Shown here piece by piece: positions 55,714 through 64,000 of a stretch of 64,000 bases of DNA (positions within the stretch are counted from its first letter, which is position 1; each line of letters begins with the position of its first letter). The stretch is from Takakia lepidozioides (Eukaryota > Streptophyta > Takakiopsida > Takakiales > Takakiaceae). A program made the translations under genes and the position numbers. The stretch is from the NCBI GenBank assembly GCA_030704615.1, contig CM060732.1, forward strand, positions 60,741,053 to 60,805,052, read 5' to 3'. A model generated the notes under the pieces. It ran no database searches. It was not told the origin of the DNA and saw only the letters and a list, made by a program, of their open reading frames with translations.

Positions 55714-58140
55714 ATGAGGCGTGCTACACTACAGGTGACGATAATGGCGGCCGAGGAGCTCAAGAAAGTGAACACGTTTGGGAAAATGAGTGTGTATGCG
55801 GTGGCGTGGGTTGAACCTTCCATGAAGCGAGCGACTCGCATTCGTCGCAAAGTGGGCAAGAATCCCGTGTGGAATGATGACATTTCTCTCCCAATTGAGG
55901 ATCATGTCCTCCACCACCCTCACTCTGCTCTCACAATCGAGGTCGGTCTTTTTGTTTTCGGTTTCTGTTCGGTGAAATTGAAACCATGTTCACATATTTT
56001 TAGGTGCAGTACTGGCGTATATCATACACCAAGCCACGTCCTGGTCACTTTATGTCTGAATGAGCAAGGAAACTTGACAGGTAAAGGGAACATATGAAAC
56101 TCTGAGGAGCTCAGTAAGCACAAGGAACAGCTTACTAATACACTAGTGCGGAACAATCTGGTATTCTTGTCAAGTCATGGTCACAAATTAGATATCGAGA
56201 TTTTTATGGAGTCCCCTGGTCCATGGGTCTTAGCCCTCAACATTCTGGTCCAAGTATCTCTCAGCTGCATGTCCTTCGCATGCGGGACAGACTTCGTCTA
56301 AAGTCTGGTGATCATGCGCTGCAGGTTCTCAGGTCAGTGTGTATATTTGAGAGAGGGAGAGAAAGGAAAGAAAGACAGAAAGAAACTTTGCAATGTCCAC
56401 TAGGGCCTAGAGGGCCCATTGAACAAAGGAGAACAACGACATATCCACATGAAAATACTGCAAAGCTTTATAATGTCCACAGAAGGCCACAAGTCTTGAA
56501 CTACTTTCGAATACATCAAGTGCCGCCCAAAGGCGAAGTGCCAGAAAGCAGGAGAGAGAGGGAGAGAGTTGTTTACTTGACTTGACTCTGCTTTGGGCAG
56601 CTTTGTGGTCGTGCCCAGTGAAAGAGAAATATAGCAGCAGGGGAGGGCACTGAAAATAATGTGACAGCCAGTCTTCAGGGCAGTACATCCTCAAATTTGG
56701 TTGGCTTAACAACGAGGATAGACCGTCTGATAAGTGGCAAATTGACTCAAGCTATGCAAAGACCATCATTGATGAATGTGTATTTGCATGAGGCAGGTAT
56801 TCAGCTATGGGACAGTGACGAACACTCTGGTGGGGACCACGCACTTTCCATTGGCAGAGATTGCAAGAATGAAGGCATCGAAACAAGATTCAGAGGAGGG
56901 TGACATTGTTACTTTGCCACTGCACAGACCCTCAGGGCGCTCACAGGGAATCATAAGGCTCTGTATCAACCTGTCAGGGGCTTCCATTGAGCAAATGATG
57001 TTTGCACTTGGTACTACAAACCCACCCTGTTTCGCTCTCTCTCTCTCTCTCTCTGCCAACCTGAAGACAATGTCCATTTTCTGATACATTCTCTGGGGTA
57101 TTCTCATCAGAGAGTGACATCAAGAACATGGCTCCTGCACCTCTGTCACCAACGTTGGAAATCTTGAGGCTGAGCCTAAAGCCCTGGTCCTGTGGGGGCT
57201 CTAACTTTGTGGCTGCTCACAAACAAATGCTTGTGAACGGCTTTCTAGAGGATATTTGGAAAGCTGAAACTAATTGTTTGTATAGAAGTAAGTTACACTA
57301 CTGTAGTGAGCCCTTCACAAATGTAGTGCCTATTCCCTATGTTTCCGTCCCAAGTGGGCGCAGGGTCTATGGTCACAAGGCTACTCCAAACAAAGTTTTA
57401 TGAGTACATTCTCCCTCTGCAATTGCTTAAGCTTTGAGCTGATCTTCGGGATCTTTCTTTCCTCTCTCTAGACTACATGAAAGAGGATGTACTCATAAGA
57501 CGTTGCTTGCCGTAGCCTTGTGGCAATTGAACCCGCACCCCATTTGAGCAGAACACTGCATGAAAGAGAGAGCAAGAGAGAAAGTACAGAAAAGGAACAT
57601 TATGACATGCTTTGATTAGTTTGTTTCGGAGGTATGATTGGTTACCTGAGAGCAGTGTGAGACTGGCACAAACCCCTTCAGATCCAAGTTGGTCATAATC
57701 TCATTAGTTTGGTTAATGTGAATTTTCTTCTTTCTAATGCAGATAATGGACTAAGAATGTGTGCATCAGGGATGCCGTCATCTTCTCTAGGGGTTGTGGA
57801 GGGAATTCCTGTCTCGGCGTATTATGGAATTCAGCATTCCTACCAAACTGCATATCCCTCCTCTAGCAATCTTGCAGTTTATCCCTCAGCTCCACCTTAT
57901 GTCTCTCATCCTTCAAGCAGTGAGGAAAGATACCCAGTGCCGGCACCGCCAGCTGTTGCTTACTATCCTGCTGCCAACTTGAATCTGCAAACCTCGCCCT
58001 ACGTTCGAGCGTCCCAACCTTATGTGCCTGTTTGTGCCCGGCGGTATCGAAGGCGGAGGGGTGGCAATCTCTTGCTGGCATTTATCGGAGGAGCCATAAG
58101 TGGGCTTCTGCTTGGGGACATTCTGGGTGGGGCGATCTAA
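55714..58140 (+). CDS. C2-domain protein, SRC2-like
   Basis: Small calcium/phospholipid-binding C2 protein of the plant SRC2 type, membrane-associated and often cold- or stress-linked. Exons: 55714-55941, 56797-57010, 57743-58140. The sum is 840 nt, 279 aa, phases joining. The N-terminal C2 domain (about 1-145) starts RATLQVTIMAAEELKKVN and has GKMSVYAVAW, NPVWNDDISLPI, VFSYGTVTNTLVGTTHFPLA and IIRLCINLSG. A Pro/Tyr/Ser-rich middle (YPSAPPYVSHPSSSEERYP) leads to an Arg cluster and a glycine-rich hydrophobic C-terminus (FIGGAISGLLLGDILGGAI), as in SRC2 proteins. Several acidic calcium-ligand positions of classical C2 domains are not obvious, so calcium dependence is uncertain. Both introns hold retroelement pieces. 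Confidence 0.9.
56383..56490 (-). repeat. Two diverged copies of ATTTC-tail family
   Basis: Near 56385 the sequence shows actttgcaatgtccac then gagggcccattgaacaaagg; near 56460 it shows agctttataatgtccacag. Both resemble the reverse of the 3' part of the repeat at 19196. They lie in intron 1 of the C2 gene. Confidence 0.45.
57117..57412 (+). mobile_element. LINE 3' end fragment
   Basis: The plus strand encodes LSPTLEILRLSLKPWSCGGS, homologous to the C-terminus of the LINE ORF at 35819-36307 ([19 protein letters not shown]). The same 3' tail follows, with a ccgtcccaagtgggcgcagg core and tatgagtacattctccctct. It lies in intron 2 of the C2 gene, same strand. Confidence 0.8.
57484..57570 (-). 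repeat. Solo LINE 3' tail copy
   Basis: Carries gaggatgtactcataagacg, ttgccgtagccttgtggcaa and acccgcacccca, the reverse complement of the LINE tail that ends about 75 bp upstream. The two tails face each other, so an inverted repeat sits within this intron. Confidence 0.75.
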
Positions 58141-60036
58141 GTTGTTGTGCTGCTTAATACACAGTTGAAGGTCATTAGAGCGCAGGAACCTTTAATGGTT
58201 CCGTGCAAGCTTGTTTGTTTGTTTACAGACAAAAAAACTCTTTTCTGAAGTTCGGCAGACTCTGGCCATCAACCCCACACCATTTTGGAGCAGATAAAAG
58301 GGAGTGGGGTTGCTGTATATTTCTACCATTTACCTCAGATCCGACCCCCAAGCTCTGCTTCCTGGCCAACTCCTCATGAAGGTCTGGCTCAAGGATTCAA
58401 GCTCTGCAAAAGTGGGCCATGGCTCGACTGAGCCAGGGTGGGCTGGTCAGAGGCTACTGGAAACCTAGCTGCAAAGCAGCAATCGGTATGTTGGAGGACC
58501 CTTATATAGCAGACGTCTGTTTTGTGCAGGTAATGAAGGGGTTTTTGGGCAAAAAGTAGTGGTGGTGTCGGAATGATCTGTAAGAACTGTGTGCCCCTTT
58601 GAACAGCACATGTTGTCTGGAAATCCATTTGCAGGTCAGAGTGCAAGCTGTGAGGCGAACTCCTTTGCATCCAAGTTGAGTATTTGTCAGAATTGTAGCT
58701 GCTGGTGGTAAGAAACTATGATCATATCATCATTGAGCAAGCTGCAGTTTACTCTTGGACTAATTGAGAATATCCAATGTTGGCACTAAAGACCCAGCAG
58801 GGATGAGATCAATCTTGCACAAGTATGAGTCAAGGAGGAAGAATTCCCATCCATAGGCAACACAGCGCGTCAGAATCTACCCAAAATCTACCTAAAAACC
58901 CTCATGATATTGAAGACGAGACCGGATGGGAAAGAACCCATGCAGTTCCGGCTCATCAGTGTGTTCTTCAGAGTTTACTCAAACTCGCTTTAGAGGTGTG
59001 AGGGTTTGTAATTTAGAAGGGACAAATCTTTATTACAGGATTCTACAAGAAGGCACATTCAGTAAGAGATCAGTTCATTTCTCAGAAGGAGTTGGGAGTA
59101 CAAACAGATTACCTCAAATTAGGGGTGGCTATCCAAATATCCAGAAGTCAATCATGCAGTGTGCACATGGGGTAACCGGCTTTGAACCTAGCAGCTTTTT
59201 AAAACTGAGAGGTAAAAAGTAAACAGAAGCCCTAGTGTTAAAGTAAGAAAAAACGGCTATAAGGCTGTAAGCAGTGCTTGTTTGGTGACAGTAAAGGTGG
59301 CCTACTAACGTAACAATGGTGGGTTGAGAGTTGAGAGGCAGGGCCCAGAAGGGGGAGCCCAAATTCAAACTGGGTCAGCTCCTTCTTTGCTTCTCTGCCT
59401 GCTGTCTTGCTTCTTCGTGTGCTTGCAATGCACTGCGGATCCGAAGAGCCACAGGAAGTGACTGTTTTCCCTGTCAGTCAAGAGCTGTTGGAGCATTTCA
59501 TGTGCGGGATAGATCTAGATCAGAGCATATAATGAGTAGGAGTGACAGAGGACGACAGGATTGGTGTGTAGTGGCTGTTGATGCAGACTACTCTGCTGCT
59601 GCTGCACGTAGGGGGTGGCAAGGGCATTACCGAATCTGTTCTTGCAGAAGAGAGACTGGATTCAACGCAAGCCTGAGCGTGAAGGTGGGTTTATAATATT
59701 GTGGCTGCTGGTCTGTGAGGCATCTCTGGATGATATAAGGTACTGTACCATATTGGTTTTGTGCCAGCGACTTGTGTGCATTTGTTTTGGGCAAGTCGGC
59801 AGGTGAGGATGTGTTTTTATCAAAGAAGAAGAAAGTGTCATGATCAGATGTGTGTTAGCTTTTCCTGATGTCGATTTCTCATTTCTGCTCGTGTGTCTTA
59901 CGCTGCCGATGCCTGATACGTTCTTTCATTCCAGTTGTTAAGAAGGATTGTGTTAGTCTCATGAGGGAGTCCGAGCCTGCAGGTCGTCGCAATGTGTGAG
60001 AATACTGCATGCGAGAAGAGCATCTGAGAAGCCACG
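58141..60036. other. Intergenic / leader of the large ORF
   Basis: No exon was recognised. Short ORFs at 58926-59222 and 59331-59696 lack domains; the latter could lie in the 5' leader of the next gene. Confidence 0.45.
58228..58300 (-). repeat. Diverged LINE 3' tail copy
   Basis: Contains ggccatcaaccccacaccat then tttggagcagataaaaggga, aligning with the tail segment at 35735-35790. It lies just after the C2 gene and may overlap its 3' untranslated region. Confidence 0.55.
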
Positions 60037-63000
60037 ATGCCTCGTTTTGTGCTACCTTATTCTCCCCTCTCTCCTAGTCTGAAGGAGAACAAACCGTGCC
60101 GGTTGGGTGGTCGTGACAGCGAGCAACCGGTAAGTGCTCTCCGCAGAGGGGTGAAGCCGCTTAGGGAGCATAAACCTGAGAACCGCTCCCCGAAGACCGA
60201 GTCCCCACAAGGTGCGAGAACACCAAAAAGTAAACACGCTCCTTCAGCTAGGAACATTCTCGTAAGAAGGCTCGAAGACAAATGCCGAAGCCCCCCTATC
60301 AACTTGAAAGTGGACATTGAGAAACCCAGCGTTTGGGAGGTTCCCAAAAAATATTCGCCTTCCTCTTCCGAAACTGTTAGGAAGGGGAGCCCCAGATATG
60401 TCAACGGGGCTTTAAGGTCAAAAGAGGAGAGTTGTGAAGTCAGCTCCTGCAAAAGAAGCATTTTCGTTTCCACTTCCTGCCTGAAGGAAAGCCCTCGAAA
60501 AAATAACTCGAGAGCAAGGACATCCAAAGGTGATGGCCACAGGGGATGGTCTGCATTACGGAGGCATGTGAGAGCAAATGTGAATAGGGTGTCTGTTGTG
60601 GAGGTACCGGCTTCACAGCCAGAAGACTCACCAGAGTTTTCCAAGTGGGGAATTATGCCTGCTGCAGATGGCTGCATTGAGGGAGGAAAGGAAGACGTGG
60701 TGTCGGAAGAGGTGACACCCCCGCCACAACCCACAAACTCACCTGAGTTTGTCAAGCGCGGGCTGTTTCCTTCTGCCGGGGGTTGCTTTGGTGCAGGCCC
60801 CATGGTGGGGCCGGAAGGAGTAGGTGTGGTGAGGGACAGGCGCAAGTGCAAGCCCCGAGGGATCCTAACCATCGATACAGAGAGCCTGGCTAGCTCAGGA
60901 AGCCTTCCTGATGAAGCAAGCGAAATGCTCCAGTCAATGCAGCTGGTACCTGTGCCTGCTATGGCATCTGTTGAATGGATGGTGGCTGATGAACTGGGTT
61001 CTGAGTCTTGTGAAAAGTCGAGTTTGGAGTGTCATCTGCATTCAAACACACTGAACATCGGCACAACCATGCACACTTTTGCCCCCTCAATGACTGAACT
61101 GGAGAGTGTTGGAGATCCAGAGGCTTTTGACCAACCAGAACAAGAGCGTCCAACTTATGGAGTGCTATGTAGAGATGGGATTCCTCAGCAATGGAGCAGG
61201 TTGCAAGGATGTGGAAGTCCTGAGCCAAAGTTGCAAGAACTCTCATTATTGGATACAAATAGGAAGGAGCCGTCTTTGAATTTGACCGGTGTGCAAGGCA
61301 GCGTAGCAACAACCACAAATGGGGAACTTCTGAAACATTCTCCTGAAACCTCAGGGTGCACCATGGGGTGCAGTACCACATTACACACCATAAGGCCAGG
61401 ATTGGAAGTTGTAGAAATTCCTTATGACTCACGTCAACCAAATGCTGTGTCAAGTACCGGGAGCCACTGCAGAATCAAGGTGCAGGATATAGCAGGTGGA
61501 AATGGGGACTTTGTAAGTGGTTCTCCAGGTTTGGGGGAGTTTTCTATTTACAGAGGTCCACCAGAGTTTGCAGCTATGGACAGAGAGCTCCTACGCTCCT
61601 GCCTTGATGGCTCAGTGTCATCTTTCTCTTGGAATTGCCTTGAGGATGGTAGGTCTCCACCCTCTATTTGTCATCACTCTCCAGAAGGGGTGGCCTTGAG
61701 TGCATCCTCTAATTCCATAGCACCGATTCCTCTGGAGAAGTTTTCTCGTGTAATCTATCCGACTCGTGGAACACCAGATGTGTACAGGAGGGAATGTGCA
61801 AGTGATGTAAACAATGGTGGGAGTCCATGGGGCGAGCTGCTGGACAGCAGAGATGGAGCTTTTGAATATGAATCACCTTTAACTGAAGAAGACTTGTCTC
61901 CAGTCAAATGTGTATCTACCACTTTCTGTCCTGACATGCCCGAAAGTAGTGAGGCTGATACAGTCTTGGGAGTATGCCAGAGCATTTTGAGCACAAGCGT
62001 GGATATGTGCAGGGTCACCTCTGTGATGAAAACCCCTGGCTCAGGTGCTTCGGTAGAATCACATCCACTGCCCCACATGTTGGAGGAAGGGGACAGCTTT
62101 TCAAGGGAAGCTGAGCTGTATTCAAAGAATTCTCCAACAGACAGGCAGGAATTGACACCTTCAGAGTCGGAAATAGAGAAATGCGACTGCCGCATATTTG
62201 TACACAAAACAGATACCGATCATCTACACCATGATGGCAGTTTGTCTACAGGGCAAAGAGCCAGTGATGCTGCAAACATTGAGAGGCCACAAGATTCTTC
62301 AGAGGCTTGCAAACTTAAAAGAGTAACTGATAGGAAGAAACGTGCAAGGACAAGGAGTGGCTTGTATGAAGGTCTTCAGAGAGAGCTGGAACTGACCACC
62401 TCGTTTTGTTGCAGTGATGAGATGCCTATTGTGGATGAAAACCCCTCACACTCCAGGGGAAGGCCAACATCACGCAGCAGTCACTTTGAAGATCTGGAAG
62501 TGGCTAAAGACATTCACGTAGTTGAGGAGTGCAGACCACAGACCAAGAGGGATCAGGAGTCTCAAAGAAATATAGACAAGCGGTCTCTAGTTCTGCTTGA
62601 CATGCAGCGAACAGAGCTGCGTCTTGCTTCACAAGTTCTTATGGCTGAAGCTCTCTATGAGCTCACTGTGGCGTACCTACGAAAATCAAGGGGGAGAGAT
62701 TGTAAGGGTTCGGCTGATTCTCAAATGCTGACTATCCCTAGGACACCCTTAGTTGGTCCCCATGCCTGTGAAAGCTCCAGTACAGTTGTCCCACAGCGCG
62801 AGAGTAAGGACTGCAGTGTATCTTCATCCCTTTTGACTGAGGACAGCCATGCTAAACTGTACCAGTCTCTGGAGAGTTGGATCTCAGAACAAGATAGAAG
62901 CAGAATTGGAGAAGTTCAATCCTGTGTCTCCAGCACATCATTCTCTGAGTGCACAAAGAATCTCCAAAAGATCAGGCAGCGGGCAGTGCAAAATGGCTGT

Positions 63001-63168
63001 CAGGAACAGAGTACATGTGGGTGCAATAATAGTGAACAGATCCAACCTGCTCTGGCTGCTCAATACGGCAGCCCAGTGGCAGCTGCTGGACTTATTTTGC
63101 TTGGAGTGGTGATTGTGGGTTATATTTGCCTCCATGGTCAGGGCTGCTCACCGAAGCGACCTGCATGA
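60037..63168 (+). CDS. Large disordered, putatively tail-anchored protein of unknown function
   Basis: A single open exon of 1043 codons; base composition and length make a chance ORF unlikely. I do not recognise the family. The first ~200 residues are basic and Ser/Pro-rich. Two related segments, QPEDSPEFSKWGIMPAADGC and QPTNSPEFVKRGLFPSAGGC, lie about 40 residues apart. The middle is acidic, Ser/Pro-rich and apparently disordered. A helical patch LLDMQRTELRLASQVLMAEA then LYELTVAYLRKS lies near 850-890. The protein ends with one hydrophobic segment (AAGLILLGVVIVGYICL) and an 11-residue basic tail, the layout of a tail-anchored membrane protein with its bulk in the cytosol or nucleus. The tail does not end in the VPT/PT of plant KASH proteins. 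The start at 60037 is the first ATG of the frame; upstream untranslated exons are possible. Confidence 0.8.
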   Translation: MPRFVLPYSPLSPSLKENKPCRLGGRDSEQPVSALRRGVKPLREHKPENRSPKTESPQGARTPKSKHAPSARNILVRRLEDKCRSPPINLKVDIEKPSVWEVPKKYSPSSSETVRKGSPRYVNGALRSKEESCEVSSCKRSIFVSTSCLKESPRKNNSRARTSKGDGHRGWSALRRHVRANVNRVSVVEVPASQPEDSPEFSKWGIMPAADGCIEGGKEDVVSEEVTPPPQPTNSPEFVKRGLFPSAGGCFGAGPMVGPEGVGVVRDRRKCKPRGILTIDTESLASSGSLPDEASEMLQSMQLVPVPAMASVEWMVADELGSESCEKSSLECHLHSNTLNIGTTMHTFAPSMTELESVGDPEAFDQPEQERPTYGVLCRDGIPQQWSRLQGCGSPEPKLQELSLLDTNRKEPSLNLTGVQGSVATTTNGELLKHSPETSGCTMGCSTTLHTIRPGLEVVEIPYDSRQPNAVSSTGSHCRIKVQDIAGGNGDFVSGSPGLGEFSIYRGPPEFAAMDRELLRSCLDGSVSSFSWNCLEDGRSPPSICHHSPEGVALSASSNSIAPIPLEKFSRVIYPTRGTPDVYRRECASDVNNGGSPWGELLDSRDGAFEYESPLTEEDLSPVKCVSTTFCPDMPESSEADTVLGVCQSILSTSVDMCRVTSVMKTPGSGASVESHPLPHMLEEGDSFSREAELYSKNSPTDRQELTPSESEIEKCDCRIFVHKTDTDHLHHDGSLSTGQRASDAANIERPQDSSEACKLKRVTDRKKRARTRSGLYEGLQRELELTTSFCCSDEMPIVDENPSHSRGRPTSRSSHFEDLEVAKDIHVVEECRPQTKRDQESQRNIDKRSLVLLDMQRTELRLASQVLMAEALYELTVAYLRKSRGRDCKGSADSQMLTIPRTPLVGPHACESSSTVVPQRESKDCSVSSSLLTEDSHAKLYQSLESWISEQDRSRIGEVQSCVSSTSFSECTKNLQKIRQRAVQNGCQEQSTCGCNNSEQIQPALAAQYGSPVAAAGLILLGVVIVGYICLHGQGCSPKRPA

Positions 63169-64000
63169 TTCCCGGCCTGTTTCTGCCATTTGTTTTAGCT
63201 CATTACATTTCAATATTTTTGCTAGAGGGCTCCTAGAGGCTTAGCATGGTTTGTGAAAGTATATAATGTCATTAAATAGTTGCTCTAAGAAGCTCCTTGG
63301 CAAAGTTGAGGTTTCAACAATGTGCTATGTATAGTCAAGACAGGTAAGGAGAGCGTTGTCCACTTCAGCCAAATGGTGTTCTTAGTGCAGTTCTGAAGGA
63401 CCAGGTTCTTGAAATGTACTTGCAAGTCCTCACAAATCTGATCTCAATTCAGGTAGTGTCCTCTGTTACACCAATATTTGCCTCCGTTCATATGGGGAAT
63501 TACATCATGGTTGCTCTCAAATGCTTCAACTTTGGATTATGTTTGGGTGGAAGTGTGCTGAAGCTTGTTCATGCATCATCTGGTCGTCGACTTCAATTGT
63601 GGATCATTAGTACTGTGGATGGCTACTGCAGCCAGTGCCGTGTTTTCAGTCGATCCGGAGTTGGTTAGTAGTTTTTTTCTACCCAAGCAGATATTCCTCT
63701 TATGCAGGATCTTGTAGACACCCCCCAACTTGAAGTATCCATCAGAAACATTGCTGAGACCAATCTTCATAGACCTGATCTCTATGATCTCTATCGTGTA
63801 AGTCCGGCTGGTGACTGAGAGGAATCGTTGGTCGAGGAGGGCCTCAGCTTTCAAGCGATTCCCTCTGGCCTCATCGCAAGCCCACTGACATTGAACGGCA
63901 GAGCAGCAGTGGGCGCACTTCGTTTGAAGGAGGACCTTATGCTTCGTTGATTTGGGTATTTGAACGGAGGTGAGCTCGTTACAGAAGAAAAGGGATGGTC
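63169..64000. other. Downstream region with a possible exon
   Basis: 3' region of the large ORF. The only coding hint is the segment at 63708-63797 described separately. Confidence 0.4.
63708..63797 (+). CDS. Possible internal exon of an unrecognised gene
   Basis: After ttatgcag, 90 nt read DLVDTPQLEVSIRNIAETNL then HRPDLYDLYR in one open frame, and are followed directly by gtaagt. Acceptor, donor and a length divisible by three are all good, but I do not recognise the peptide and have no neighbouring exon, since the window ends 200 bp later. Confidence 0.3.

Overview
The window is nuclear DNA of a land plant. Most genes are broken by GT-AG introns of about 100-1100 bp. The proteins belong to plant families (HOTHEAD-type GMC oxidoreductase, AVT-type amino acid transporter, FeSOD, GDSL esterase, SRC2-like C2 protein), and there is a eukaryotic-type tRNA-Leu(UAG). 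No prokaryotic operon, plasmid, CRISPR or viral gene was seen. The repeat content and the copper-motif-rich FeSOD promoter would fit a seedless plant (bryophyte, lycophyte or fern), but that is a weak inference.

Layout. 0.6-1.2 kb: broken ascorbate peroxidase copy (-). 1.85-8.98 kb: RFT1, 14 exons (+). 10.29-13.17 kb: GMC oxidoreductase, 5 exons (-). 15.36-19.59 kb: AVT-type vacuolar amino acid transporter (+). 20.04 to about 21.7 kb: copper chaperone for superoxide dismutase, C-terminal part clear (-). 23.03-25.07 kb: FeSOD, 7 exons (+). 25.9-29.1 kb: minisatellite, candidate CACTA element and a decayed coiled-coil ORF. 31.8 kb: tRNA-Leu. 32.5 kb: orphan P3B-ATPase exon. 33.23-39.26 kb: 3-hydroxyisobutyrate dehydrogenase-like gene, 12 exons (-), with a LINE fragment in one intron. 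40.2-41.9 kb: tRNA-derived SINE and a DnaJ/DUF3752 pseudogene. 42.47-43.67 kb: intronless GDSL esterase/lipase (+). 44.64-47.62 kb: uncharacterised HhH-fold gene, 8 exons (-). 49.09-53.89 kb: TEX2-like SMP-domain lipid-transfer protein, 7 exons (+). 55.71-58.14 kb: C2-domain protein, 3 exons (+). 60.04-63.17 kb: 1043-residue tail-anchored disordered protein (+). A possible exon of another gene lies at 63.7 kb.

The exon models were built by hand from splice sites, conserved family motifs and reading phase. For RFT1, GMC, FeSOD, the dehydrogenase, the HhH gene, the TEX2-like gene and the C2 gene, the spliced lengths are exact multiples of three.

The most interesting locus is the head-to-head pair of superoxide-defence genes, the SOD copper chaperone and the copper-independent FeSOD. 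The DNA between them carries 11 GTAC cores in about 500 bp. GTAC is the known core of the plant copper-response element bound by SPL7/SBP proteins, so the layout suggests a shared copper-responsive control region. The other genes appear to be unrelated neighbours.
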